Positions 19,004 to 27,342 of a stretch of DNA of 64,000 bases are shown here, one piece after another. The stretch lies in assembly GCA_018402635.1 (NCBI GenBank), contig JAGYIP010000010.1, positions 1-64,000 on the forward strand, read 5' to 3'. The DNA is from Burkholderiaceae bacterium. Lineage in GTDB: Bacteria; Pseudomonadota; Gammaproteobacteria; Burkholderiales; Burkholderiaceae_A. Made by a program: the position numbers and the translations under genes. The notes below the pieces were generated by a model. The model had not been told where the DNA came from. It was given only the letters and a program-made list of their open reading frames with translations, and ran no database searches. Numbering within the stretch: the stretch's first letter is position 1; each line of letters opens with the position of its first letter.

Positions 19004-20467
19004 TTCGCTGTAGATGTTGTAGGCCATGGTAAGGCAGGCAAGCCCAATGAGTACCCCGGCAATGGGTCTGCTTAGCAGTTCGATGAAGCTGTAGTCGAGC
19101 AGTTGCATGGACCGGCTAAAGGAGGACTCACCGAGCTCACCAAGCACGAGCCCAAGCACGATTCCAGCAATGGAGTAGCCTGAGCGACGCAGGAAGAAGC
19201 CAACGATTCCAGCAATAAACATGACCCAGACATCAACAACCAAATTTCGAAGGCCATAGGCACCGACAGTTGCAATTAAGAGAATGCCAGGCGCAAGAAG
19301 GTGGAAGGGAACTCGAAGCAGGTGCACTACCGTTTTAGTCTGGATGTAGCCAAGAAAAAGAATGCTGATATTTGCAAAAAACATCGCTGCAAAAACCGTC
19401 CAGACGAGATCTTTAGACTGAATAAAAATAAGTGGGCCAGGCTCCATACCGTGCAATTGGAAGACCCCCATCATCATTGCGGTCAGAGCCCCGCCAGGCA
19501 GGCCGAGCGCAAGCAAGGGAATCATGGCCGCCCCTGTGGCCGAGTTGTTTGCAGTCTCCGACGCAATAACCCCTGAAAGTTCGCCCTTGCCGAACTTTTT
19601 GTCTTTGCCGCCCCAACGTACAGCCTCGCTGTAGCTAAGGAAAGCCGCAAGCACAGCACCGATACCCGGCAGTATTCCTGCAAAAAAGCCAATGAAGACC
19701 GAGCGAATGACAACAAACCTGTTGACCCAGAACTCCATCCAAGAGGGAAATTCAAGGCCGATCTTTACCTTGCCCTGAATCCCGGAGACGCGGCTTGCTG
19801 TCTGGGCGAAGACTTCCGAAACCGCAAAAAGACCCAAGACAAGGGGGATGAAATGAATACCCGCAAGCAGGTAGTAGGAGTCAAAATTAAACCGTGCAAT
19901 GCCGTCAGAGGGGTCGCTTCCAATGGTCGCAATAAGAAGCCCAAGGCCTACCGAAAGAATGCCCTTCCATAAGGTCTTAGCACCGACAGACGCTGAGACA
20001 GCGAGGCCAAAACAAATGAGTCCAAAAATTTCAGGCGGCCCAAAAGACTTCACGGCCCACATGGCAATAAGGGGAGTAGCAGCCATCATGACAATGCAAG
20101 AGATAAGCCCACCGAATGCTGAACAAATCACGGCAGCTCCAACGGCCTTACCTGCCTGGCCCTTAAGGGTCATAGGGTAGCCGTCAAACGCTGTCGGGGC
20201 ATTTTCTGGAGAGCCAGGAATATTAAAAAGAATGGCCGTAATTGCCCCGCCGAATACCCCCGCACAGTAAATTACCGAGTAGAGCATGATGGCGTGGGTG
20301 GGGGACATTGCTATGGTGAAGGGCAGAATGACTGCCCCAAGGGTAAGCATATTGATTCCGGGAATGGCCCCGAAAAGCATGCCACCTAGAAGTCCGGCGA
20401 CAAAGAGTCCAATGCCAACCGGGTCCGAGAAGAGGATGGAGGTTCCTAAGAGAAAATCATCAAGCAC
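18983..20467 (-). CDS. tctA: Tripartite tricarboxylate transporter, large permease TctA
   Basis: Inner-membrane secondary permease of the TctA family, 494 residues with about 11-12 hydrophobic segments. Family signatures are GMLFGAIPGINMLTLGAVILPF near residue 30, FNIPGSPENAPTAFDGYPM near 85 and GFFAGILPGIGAVLAAFLSYS near 265. It works with TctB and a periplasmic binding protein to import carboxylates, usually driven by an ion gradient. Order tctC-tctB-tctA with gaps of 51-56 bp supports one operon. The symbol names the family, not a proven citrate specificity. Confidence 0.93.
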   Translation of the reverse strand: MLDDFLLGTSILFSDPVGIGLFVAGLLGGMLFGAIPGINMLTLGAVILPFTIAMSPTHAIMLYSVIYCAGVFGGAITAILFNIPGSPENAPTAFDGYPMTLKGQAGKAVGAAVICSAFGGLISCIVMMAATPLIAMWAVKSFGPPEIFGLICFGLAVSASVGAKTLWKGILSVGLGLLIATIGSDPSDGIARFNFDSYYLLAGIHFIPLVLGLFAVSEVFAQTASRVSGIQGKVKIGLEFPSWMEFWVNRFVVIRSVFIGFFAGILPGIGAVLAAFLSYSEAVRWGGKDKKFGKGELSGVIASETANNSATGAAMIPLLALGLPGGALTAMMMGVFQLHGMEPGPLIFIQSKDLVWTVFAAMFFANISILFLGYIQTKTVVHLLRVPFHLLAPGILLIATVGAYGLRNLVVDVWVMFIAGIVGFFLRRSGYSIAGIVLGLVLGELGESSFSRSMQLLDYSFIELLSRPIAGVLIGLACLTMAYNIYSELRKQAV

Positions 20468-20518
20468 AACAACCCCCCAAGTGCGTAAATACAGTTATTA
20501 GAGTTAGTGAAAAGAAGG

Positions 20519-21079
20519 CTAGCGAATGGCTGTAACAAACCAATTGCTAAAGTCATAAAAGCCAGGCCAGATTCCTGTGGGCAGCGCCACATAGAAAAGT
20601 TTCGTGAATACAAGGTTCACCAGTCCGTAGATAAAGAGAGTCACAGCTAGAATGAGGCCCCAGCGCCGCTCGCCTAGGTAGTAAATAAAACCAGCAAGAA
20701 AGACGGGGGTTGCGATGTAAAAGCCAATGCGCGGAAGCGCTAGCAAATACACCAAGGGCATAAGAAAGACACCAAGCGCCCGACGATAATCAACGGGCGG
20801 TTCGTTCGGGCTGTCTTCGGAGGCCATCTCCTCACTGGAGGGCGCAAAGCTTTGCAGGCGATGGGCGCGCTTTAATTGCAGATAAAACTGAAAGACGGCA
20901 CTAATAGCAATAACAAAAATAACACCGCGGGGCCAGCTTGCCGCTCCCCAGGCGAACGATCCAACCTCGTCAGCAAAGCCAAATGTAAGAATGTAAAAAA
21001 ACAAGGCAAGCGCTAACCAGCCCATCATCTCGAGCCCGGGCTTTAAAACAGAGGGCTGAGATAAATGGGAGGTGAGCAT
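20519..21079 (-). CDS. tctB: Tripartite tricarboxylate transporter, small permease TctB
   Basis: Small membrane subunit of the Tct transporter, 186 residues. Four hydrophobic segments are visible: after residue 16 (MMGWLALALFFYILTFG), near 48-66 (WPRGVIFVIAISAVFQF), near 105-130 and at 140-165. A charged cytoplasmic loop (KRAHRLQSFAPSSEEMASE) separates the second and third. The protein pairs with TctA. It lies between tctA and tctC in the expected position. Confidence 0.88.
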   Translation of the reverse strand: MLTSHLSQPSVLKPGLEMMGWLALALFFYILTFGFADEVGSFAWGAASWPRGVIFVIAISAVFQFYLQLKRAHRLQSFAPSSEEMASEDSPNEPPVDYRRALGVFLMPLVYLLALPRIGFYIATPVFLAGFIYYLGERRWGLILAVTLFIYGLVNLVFTKLFYVALPTGIWPGFYDFSNWFVTAIR

Positions 21080-21135
21080 AGGGGCAATGAGTCTTTTCGA
21101 ACGGTTAAAAGAAGTCTTGTAATTGCTTCGGGAGG

Positions 21136-22146
21136 TTATTTAACGAGCCCGATTTCTTTGTAGACCTTTGTGTAGGCATCAATAGAATTGTTGATAAGCT
21201 TTTTTGAGCCTTCAGTGTCACGAAACGAATCAATGAGGTGCATGTAGTTTTTGGTATTGAACTCGGTGTAGGACGGAGAATTGAAGGCTTGCTTACAGGC
21301 TGCTGAAAGATAAGAGACGCGGTCTTGAGGAACATCTTTGTGAACCCAAAAGCCGCGGAACCTAAGCAGTGGCTCGAAGTTCGCCTCTTTAATGTCGTTT
21401 AGTGCTGGGGCATCTGCAAAGACCTTTGGCCGTTCCTTAAGAAAGGTAAAGATGGGCTTAAACTGCTTTGCTTCAATGAAGTTGCTGACGTCTCCGGGTT
21501 GCTCAAACAGAACATCCACCTGCCCCCCTACCAGAGCAGCATAACGCTCAGAGGGTTTGTCAAAAGCAATTTGACGCGATTTAAAGTTAAGCGCTGTCTC
21601 GAGCATGTTCATTGTGACACGCTCCATTGACCCAAGATTGCCAACGTTCGCAATCGAAAGCTTCTCGGGGTTGTCGCGTGCGTATTTCACCAGTGCATCG
21701 AAGGTGGGGAAGCGATCGTCATCGGTGCGGACATAAAGTTGACTGAAGGTAATCTGGGTCATGCACAGAGGTGTCCAGTCTTTTGCCGGATGCTCTTTTA
21801 GTTTTCCAGAGGCGTAGTTTGTAATGGCGTCATCAATTGACTGAAGGATGGTGTAACCGTCTTTCGGGGCCGACATAAAGTCTGGAACAGCTGCCATGCC
21901 GCCACCGCCTGGACGGTTAACCACCTGCATACCAATTCCAAGAACAGGGCGCATGGCCTCTGCCCAGGCCCGTGACAACTGGTCAGAACCACCACCTGGA
22001 CCATAGGGTACGTAGACGGTTACAGGGCGCTCGGGGAACTTGCCGGGCTTGGCCAGAGTTTGTGCAATGGCCGGCGCTGCAACAAGGCTGGCAGCCATAA
22101 CAGACAGACCTAGGACTCGGGTAAGGCTGGACTTAATGCGTCTCAT
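21136..22146 (-). CDS. tctC: Tct transporter periplasmic binding protein (Bug/TctC family)
   Basis: Extracytoplasmic solute receptor of the Bug family, common in Burkholderiales; captures small carboxylates for TctAB. The start at 22146 is chosen over 22167 because AAGGAGAC (22155-22162) lies 8 bp upstream, giving 336 residues. A signal peptide ends near AAPAIAQ. Family motifs are FPERPVTVYVPYGPGGGSDQ after the signal and SAPKDGYTILQSI. The usual ligand-contact loop aspartate or variation cannot be judged by eye, so the substrate is open. First gene of tctCBA, divergent from the TauE/SafE permease. Confidence 0.92.
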   Translation of the reverse strand: MRRIKSSLTRVLGLSVMAASLVAAPAIAQTLAKPGKFPERPVTVYVPYGPGGGSDQLSRAWAEAMRPVLGIGMQVVNRPGGGGMAAVPDFMSAPKDGYTILQSIDDAITNYASGKLKEHPAKDWTPLCMTQITFSQLYVRTDDDRFPTFDALVKYARDNPEKLSIANVGNLGSMERVTMNMLETALNFKSRQIAFDKPSERYAALVGGQVDVLFEQPGDVSNFIEAKQFKPIFTFLKERPKVFADAPALNDIKEANFEPLLRFRGFWVHKDVPQDRVSYLSAACKQAFNSPSYTEFNTKNYMHLIDSFRDTEGSKKLINNSIDAYTKVYKEIGLVK

Positions 22147-22371
22147 AATTTGTTGTCTCCTTGGCAACGGGTTCGTTTTACTCTTCCATTCTCTTCAACT
22201 GCCGATCATCATTAACAGTGACAATAAAAGCACATAAGAAAAAAGAATGGCGACTTGCTACTCTCGTTAGACTGTACGCCAGTTTGCGCCAAGTCAATGC
22301 CTGGGGTTTACGCTAGTTTTTATTGATATTGCCAATGACTTTTATTCATCAAACAAATACATTTCAAAGTC

Positions 22372-23145
22372 TTGCCTGTGCCAGATCTCGGTGATTCGCA
22401 GCTTGTTTTCCTTGGCCTGTCAGCCTTTTTGGGTGGTCTGATCTTTGGGGTTTTAGGCTTTGCCTATGGCGTGATTGCGTCGCTGTTTCTTCATCACGCC
22501 TACAGCCCCTCGGAGGTTGTCTTCCTCGTTGTTGCGGGGGCCCTGACGCTCAATCTCTTTCTCCTGCCTAGGCTCTGGCGAGAGATTAACTGGCGGCAAT
22601 CCTTTCCCTATGTAATTGGGGGGCTTGGCGGCATTCCATTTGGCTTCGTGCTGCTGGATTACCTTCCGGGCCCTATTATTAAGATGTCGGTCGCGGGCCT
22701 CATTCTTGTCTATTGCGGCTTTGCCTGGTGGATGCAGTCTGCAAATCGACCGGACCTGCCTGCCTTTGCGCATTCAAAGCCTGCGTCCTTTTCTGTGGGG
22801 CTTGCAGGTGGAATTGTTGGGGGAGTCTCTGGGCTTGGCCCACTTATTCCTTCGCTTTGGTTCGGTCTGCTTCGGCTCGACAAGCACACTCAGCGCGGCC
22901 TGTCCCAGCCCTTTGGCATATTCATTCAGTCTGTTATGACGGCACTTCTTCTTGGGTCGGGTCGTGTCAGTGCTGAGGCCCTCACGTCCCTTCTTATTGC
23001 GCTACCCCTTCTTGGTTTTTCTGTCTACCTGGGCTTTCGTGTTTTTCAAGCCATGGCCGTTGAGGGCTTCCGTCAGGCCGTCGTTATTGCCGCAATGGCC
23101 GGTGCATCGGTCTTGTTCATACGCCAGCTGCTCGCCCTAAGCTAA
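22372..23145 (+). CDS. TauE/SafE-family membrane permease
   Basis: Inner-membrane protein of the TauE/SafE (DUF81) family, 257 residues with about eight hydrophobic segments in two repeats. The repeated glycine-rich motifs FLGGLIFGVLGFAYGV and VGLAGGIVGGVSGLGPLIP are typical of the family. Members export sulfite, sulfoacetate or related anions, but many are uncharacterised. The start is uncertain: the frame opens with TTG at 22372 and GTG at 22378, with no clear ribosome-binding site. It heads a + strand group with the enolase-superfamily enzyme and the dioxygenase, which hints at export of an anion made during catabolism. Confidence 0.83.
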   Translation: MPVPDLGDSQLVFLGLSAFLGGLIFGVLGFAYGVIASLFLHHAYSPSEVVFLVVAGALTLNLFLLPRLWREINWRQSFPYVIGGLGGIPFGFVLLDYLPGPIIKMSVAGLILVYCGFAWWMQSANRPDLPAFAHSKPASFSVGLAGGIVGGVSGLGPLIPSLWFGLLRLDKHTQRGLSQPFGIFIQSVMTALLLGSGRVSAEALTSLLIALPLLGFSVYLGFRVFQAMAVEGFRQAVVIAAMAGASVLFIRQLLALS

Positions 23146-23190
23146 GGCAAGCCAAGTTAAGCTAAGGCGATGTCCCGTTATTTCTCCTCA

Positions 23191-23274
23191 GTGCGCTTCA
23201 AATGACGATGAAAACCTATGAACGCGCCACTTGTGCGCTTTGAATGAGGATGAAAGCCCATGAACACACCATTT
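23191..23274 (+). repeat. Imperfect 42-bp tandem repeat spanning the start of the enolase-superfamily gene
   Basis: Copy 1 is 23191-23232 and copy 2 is 23233-23274, with 34 of 42 bases identical; seven of the eight differences are transitions. Each copy contains the leader and the start codon context ATGAAC. Copy 1 therefore carries a nine-codon reading frame, MNAPLVRFE then stop (23218-23247), while copy 2 holds the true gene start at 23260 (MNTPF). Confidence 0.85.
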
Positions 23275-24381
23275 GAAATTCGGGCCTGGAAGCTTCGTCT
23301 TCCCCTAACGAGTCCTTATCGACTTTCCTTTGGGCCGGTCTCTTCTTTTGAGACGGTTTTTATTCAAATCGACTCGCTGGAAGGGCAAGGAGGCCTTGGA
23401 GAGGCAACATTTCTAACGGGCTACACCGATGAGGTCTTTGAGGAAAGTTGGTCGTTCTTAGAGCAGTGGATTACAAGACAACAGAGCCTCGAGCAGTTCG
23501 ATCAGTCGCTTACCAAGCTCGCCGATTCACGCCCTTTTTTAACAAGTGCCTTGCGTTCAGCCCTTGACATGGCGGCTAGCCTACCGGTTCTAAGGTCTGA
23601 CCGCGCACTTCGGGTCCCAGTTCTTGGCTTACTTCAGGGCGACAACAAGAATCAGTTACAGCAGAACGTGCGCAGCCTGCTTGAACAGGGCTATCGAACC
23701 TTGAAGTTAAAGGTGGGCTTTGAGCCCTCTCGGGACGCTCAGTTTGTGAACGATGTTGCTGCCCTTTGCGAGGCAATGCCCGAGGCTGCTGGTCTGCAAT
23801 CTGAATTGCGTCTGCGGGTGGATGCAAACCAAGGCTTCTCCTCAGACCAGGCAATTTCCTTTCTTAAAGAACTGCAACCGGCCAGCGTCTCTTTGATTGA
23901 ACTCTTTGAGCAGCCATGCTCGGCCAAAGACTGGGCTGCCCATACGCGTGTCGTGCCTCACGCAAACGATTGTGGCATTCGGCTTATGCTGGATGAGTCC
24001 ATTTATGGCGAGGCCGATATTCGGCGCGCGGGAGATTTACAGTTGGCGAGCTTCATCAAGGTGAAGCTTATGAAGTTTGACGGACTTGAGGCCCTAATGC
24101 GGGCGATTGCTCTTATTAAGCAGCTTGGTATGACGCCAGTGCTGGGTAATGGTGTGGCCAGCGATCTGAATTGTTGGATGGAAGCCTGTGTTGCAGACCT
24201 TTGCATTGACAATGCTGGGGAAATGAACGGCTATTTAAAACAGCGAACAAGCCCTTTAATAGAACCCTTGGCTTTTGCAGATGGTCATTTGTGCGCGCCT
24301 GCAGGCTGGAGGCCAGCATTTAATATGGACGCATTGGACGCTTTACAAGAGGGTCAGATTCGCGTCAGCATAGAACGTTAA
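23260..24381 (+). CDS. Enolase-superfamily (mandelate racemase/muconate lactonizing type) enzyme
   Basis: Two-domain enolase-superfamily enzyme, 373 residues, likely an epimerase, racemase or cycloisomerase that abstracts the alpha-proton of a carboxylate. The N-terminal capping domain ends near residue 115. The barrel shows the KxK base motif in RTLKLKVGF (about residue 150), metal ligands in RVDANQ, LFEQP and LDES, and the second-face lysine in FIKVKLMKFDG (about 270), the arrangement of the MLE/dipeptide-epimerase subgroup. The leader is tandemly duplicated. Neighbours suggest a catabolic role; the substrate cannot be named from sequence. Confidence 0.85.
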   Translation: MNTPFEIRAWKLRLPLTSPYRLSFGPVSSFETVFIQIDSLEGQGGLGEATFLTGYTDEVFEESWSFLEQWITRQQSLEQFDQSLTKLADSRPFLTSALRSALDMAASLPVLRSDRALRVPVLGLLQGDNKNQLQQNVRSLLEQGYRTLKLKVGFEPSRDAQFVNDVAALCEAMPEAAGLQSELRLRVDANQGFSSDQAISFLKELQPASVSLIELFEQPCSAKDWAAHTRVVPHANDCGIRLMLDESIYGEADIRRAGDLQLASFIKVKLMKFDGLEALMRAIALIKQLGMTPVLGNGVASDLNCWMEACVADLCIDNAGEMNGYLKQRTSPLIEPLAFADGHLCAPAGWRPAFNMDALDALQEGQIRVSIER

Positions 24382-24399
24382 AAATAAAGGAGACAGACT

Positions 24400-25299
24400 A
24401 TGGTCGAGTTTAAAACCATTCACGTGAAACCCATTCATTCGCGGTTTGGTGCAGAGATTGCTGGGGTTGACCTGGCCAGCCCAAGCAAGGCTCAGGTCAT
24501 GGAAATACAAAAGGCCTGGGCAGCGCATTCGGTGCTGCTTTTTAGAGATCAGTCTTTGGGGCCCGGAGACCTGGTTCAATTTAGCAAGCATTTTGGCAAG
24601 CTTGATCCACCACCCGTGAATGAAGATGGCAAGACCTTTGTGCAAGACTTTCCCGACATCTACGTTGTTTCAAATGTTCTAGGTGACGATGGAAAGCCCA
24701 TTGGTAGCCTTGGGGCGGGCGAGGCCACATGGCACACAGACATGTCCTACCTTAAAGAGCCGCCCGATGCCTCCATGCTCTATTCCATCGAAATTCCTAG
24801 CCAGGGCGGAGACACCTGGTTTTGTTCCATGGAGGGCGCCTTGCAAGACATGCCCGAGGCATTACTTCGTCAAGTGCGCCAGCTTCATATCAAACACGAT
24901 GGCACCTATAACTCAGGGGGCTATCTTCGACAGGGCCTAAAAGAGTCCAATGACCCCGTTCATTCGGTGGGCACGCCACACCCCGTTGTCTGTGCACACC
25001 CGGTTACTGGAAGACCATACCTGTATTTAGGTCGCCGCCGTAACGCCTACGTTTTGGGCCAGCCACTGCAAGACAGCGAGGCACTTCTTGACGCCCTGTG
25101 GACTTACCCGGTGGAGCAACACAATGTCTATTGCCATCAATGGAGACTTGGCGATCTTGTCTTGTGGGACAACCGAACCACGATGCATCGTCGAGACAGC
25201 TTTGATGCTTGCGCGCGTCGCATTATGCACCGCACCCAGATTAAGGGAAGTCATCAGCCTCGCGCCTTCTATTCAGAGGAGACGGTCGCGGCCGCATAG
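24400..25299 (+). CDS. TauD/TfdA-family Fe(II)/2-oxoglutarate-dependent dioxygenase
   Basis: Non-haem iron dioxygenase, 299 residues. The first two iron ligands lie in WHTDMSY (about residue 110), the distal histidine in NRTTMHRR (about 268) and the 2-oxoglutarate-binding arginine in RRIMHRTQIKG. These enzymes hydroxylate taurine, alkyl sulfates, 2,4-D and other small acids, often to release sulfite or a side chain. AAGGAG lies 8 bp before the ATG and the gene starts 18 bp after the enolase-superfamily gene, so the two are co-transcribed. It converges on purU with a 14-bp gap. Confidence 0.9.
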   Translation: MVEFKTIHVKPIHSRFGAEIAGVDLASPSKAQVMEIQKAWAAHSVLLFRDQSLGPGDLVQFSKHFGKLDPPPVNEDGKTFVQDFPDIYVVSNVLGDDGKPIGSLGAGEATWHTDMSYLKEPPDASMLYSIEIPSQGGDTWFCSMEGALQDMPEALLRQVRQLHIKHDGTYNSGGYLRQGLKESNDPVHSVGTPHPVVCAHPVTGRPYLYLGRRRNAYVLGQPLQDSEALLDALWTYPVEQHNVYCHQWRLGDLVLWDNRTTMHRRDSFDACARRIMHRTQIKGSHQPRAFYSEETVAAA

Positions 25300-25313
25300 G
25301 AGCGGGCAGCTTC

Positions 25314-26165
25314 TTAGGGGAAGACCACCGTTTTTGAGCCATTGAGAAGAATTCGGTTTTCAGCATGCCACTTCACGGCACGCGCAAGAACTCTTGATTC
25401 AATGTCCGCACCCATCTGAGACAACTCGCTTGGGCTCAACGCATGCGATACGCGCTCAACGTCCTGTTCAATAATCGGCCCCTCATCAAGCTGATTGGTG
25501 ACATAGTGTGCTGTCGCACCAATTAACTTCACACCTCGTTCATGAGCCTGCTTGTAGGGTTGCGCTCCTTTAAAGCTCGGAAGAAACGAGTGGTGAATAT
25601 TAATAATGCGCCCCGAAAGTGCATCGCAGACCGCAGGGCTCAAGATCTGCATGTACCGCGCCAAGACGATAAGCTCTATGTCAAGCTCGTCGATAAGTTT
25701 CAATAACAACTTCTCTTGGGAGTTACGGTTGTCTTCAGAGACCGGATGATGGAAAAAGGGGACGGATCTTTGAGAGGTCATAGGCTTAAGCTGCTCATGG
25801 TTTGAGAAGACTGCGCAGACCTCTATGGGTAACAGGTTATTTTCCCACCGGAATAAAAGATCATTCAAACAATGGCCCAGACGGGATACAGCAATGAGTA
25901 CGCGCATCTTTGTCTCGCATGCAGCGATTGCCCACTGCAAGCCCATTGAACCTTCGAGTTCCTTCAGTGACGTCTTTAGCTTGGGCAGGTCTTGAGAAGC
26001 TTCAAGCGAGAAGTGAATTCGAAGAAAGAAGAGACCCGTATTCTCATCGCCGAACTGAGAGGAATCAATAATGTTGGCCTCGTGCCGCAATAAAATTCCG
26101 GAAATGGTGTGGACCACGCCCTTGCGGTCAGGGCAGGTTAGGGTCAAGATGTATTCAGGTTGCAT
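25314..26165 (-). CDS. purU: Formyltetrahydrofolate deformylase
   Basis: Hydrolyses 10-formyltetrahydrofolate to formate and tetrahydrofolate and balances one-carbon pools; 283 residues as in E. coli PurU. An N-terminal ACT domain (YILTLTCPDRKGVVHTISGIL) is followed by a formyltransferase-type domain with FFHHPV, LARYMQILS, INIHHSFLPSFKGAQPY (catalytic His) and GATAHYVTNQLDEGPIIEQ (catalytic Asp). It is read divergently from the thiol dioxygenase gene; the intervening promoter space is very small. Confidence 0.95.
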   Translation of the reverse strand: MQPEYILTLTCPDRKGVVHTISGILLRHEANIIDSSQFGDENTGLFFLRIHFSLEASQDLPKLKTSLKELEGSMGLQWAIAACETKMRVLIAVSRLGHCLNDLLFRWENNLLPIEVCAVFSNHEQLKPMTSQRSVPFFHHPVSEDNRNSQEKLLLKLIDELDIELIVLARYMQILSPAVCDALSGRIINIHHSFLPSFKGAQPYKQAHERGVKLIGATAHYVTNQLDEGPIIEQDVERVSHALSPSELSQMGADIESRVLARAVKWHAENRILLNGSKTVVFP

Positions 26166-26206
26166 AATTGTTTACGGTAAAAAAAGAAAGAAAGGGGAAA
26201 AGAAGA

Positions 26207-26785
26207 GTGGGCTGGGAACCATTGAAAGACGCGGTAAGAGACCTTACTGAGTTGACAGCACGTTGTTGTTCAGAGCCAGAAGTTATTAAAGGCGCACGCC
26301 CCATTTTGTCTAAGCTCATCGAAGATTCGTCGTGGTTAGATTCTGCCTACAAAGAGCCACACCCCGAGTTTTATCAGCAGTACCTTCTGTATGCCGACCC
26401 GAACGACCGGTTTTCGATAGTGAGTTTTGTCTGGGGTCCCGGGCAATCAACGCCCATTCACGATCATACCGTCTGGGGCCTTGTGGGCGTTCTTGAGGGG
26501 GCTGAAAAATGCCAACGGTATCAGCGTGATGCCATGGGGCTCGTTAAGCCTGTGGGCTCGGAAGAAACGTGTTTTCCCGGCGATATCGACTGCGTATCGC
26601 CCTCGGTGGGTGACATTCATACGGTCGCCAATGCCCTGCCTAATCAGCCCTCGATTAGCATTCACATTTATGGTGCGAATATCGGAAAGACATCGCGCCA
26701 TGTTTTCAAGCCAGACCTTGCAGAGCCCATTCATTTCATTTCTGGCTACAACCCGCTGTCTGCGCCAGCCTTGGATCTTTCTTAA
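26207..26785 (+). CDS. Cupin-type thiol dioxygenase (cysteine/3-mercaptopropionate dioxygenase family)
   Basis: Small-molecule thiol dioxygenase that adds O2 to a thiol to form a sulfinate. The 3-His iron site is visible as PIHDH in GPGQSTPIHDHTVWG and DIHTVANAL. The segment YQQYLLYADPNDRFS recalls the Gln-type bacterial enzymes that prefer 3-mercaptopropionate over cysteine. GTG 26207 (192 residues) is preferred: AAAGGGG ends 9 nt upstream. An upstream in-frame TTG at 26168 would leave 2 bp to the divergent purU start. Its product would fit with a nearby sulfite-type exporter and dioxygenase, but this link is inferred. Confidence 0.82.
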   Translation: MGWEPLKDAVRDLTELTARCCSEPEVIKGARPILSKLIEDSSWLDSAYKEPHPEFYQQYLLYADPNDRFSIVSFVWGPGQSTPIHDHTVWGLVGVLEGAEKCQRYQRDAMGLVKPVGSEETCFPGDIDCVSPSVGDIHTVANALPNQPSISIHIYGANIGKTSRHVFKPDLAEPIHFISGYNPLSAPALDLS

Positions 26786-26806
26786 GAAGCTCGTTCTATT
26801 AGGCGC

Positions 26807-27280
26807 TTATTTCAGGGGCCGGCAGTCAAAAATGGCATCGACTTCAACTGCAACATTGCGGGGTAGCGCGTTACTTCCAACTGCCGCACGCGCATGCCGC
26901 CCTTTGTCGCCGAAGACATCCACCATAAGATCGGATGCCCCGTTAATCACTGTTGGCTGATCACTAAAGTCGGGTGCGCAGTTTACGAAGCCACCGAGTT
27001 TGAGGCAGGCATTCACATGGTCAAGGTTGCCGTTAAGGGCCGCATTTACTTGCGCCAGAATATTAATGGCGCAAAGTCGCGCCGCGGCCTGGCCCTGCTC
27101 AATACTAAGGTCAACGCCCACCTTACCCAGGTAGGGCAGCGCCCCGTTTTGCAAAGGAACCTGGCCTGAAATAAAAAGAAGAGAGCCTGACCAGCGATAG
27201 GGCACGTAATTGGCCAAGGGCTGAACAGGTGTTGGCAGCTCAATGCCAAGTTCTTTAAGGCGCTCTGCGACTATGCTCAT
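26807..27280 (-). CDS. RidA-family (YjgF/YER057c/UK114) protein
   Basis: Member of the RidA superfamily, 157 residues, somewhat longer than classical RidA (about 130). RidA hydrolyses reactive enamines/imines made by pyridoxal-phosphate enzymes. The catalytic arginine is probably the one in GRHARAAVGSNALP, and the C-terminal NVAVEVDAIFDC strand is typical. AGGAG lies 6 bp before the ATG at 27280. It follows the CoA-transferase gene on the same strand, 62 bp away. The longer subgroup includes proteins without proven deaminase activity, so function is open. Confidence 0.85.
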   Translation of the reverse strand: MSIVAERLKELGIELPTPVQPLANYVPYRWSGSLLFISGQVPLQNGALPYLGKVGVDLSIEQGQAAARLCAINILAQVNAALNGNLDHVNACLKLGGFVNCAPDFSDQPTVINGASDLMVDVFGDKGRHARAAVGSNALPRNVAVEVDAIFDCRPLK

Positions 27281-27342
27281 GGAAGTCTCCTGTAATGGGT
27301 GGGAAAAGTGTTCTGCGCTTGGTTAGCTTTCGGCCTTGATGA

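Noticed and set aside
22252-22295. Inverted repeat GACTTG ... CAAGTC between tctC and the TauE/SafE gene
   Set aside because: Only six bases per arm with a spacer of about 32, likely by chance; no further support for an operator or hairpin.
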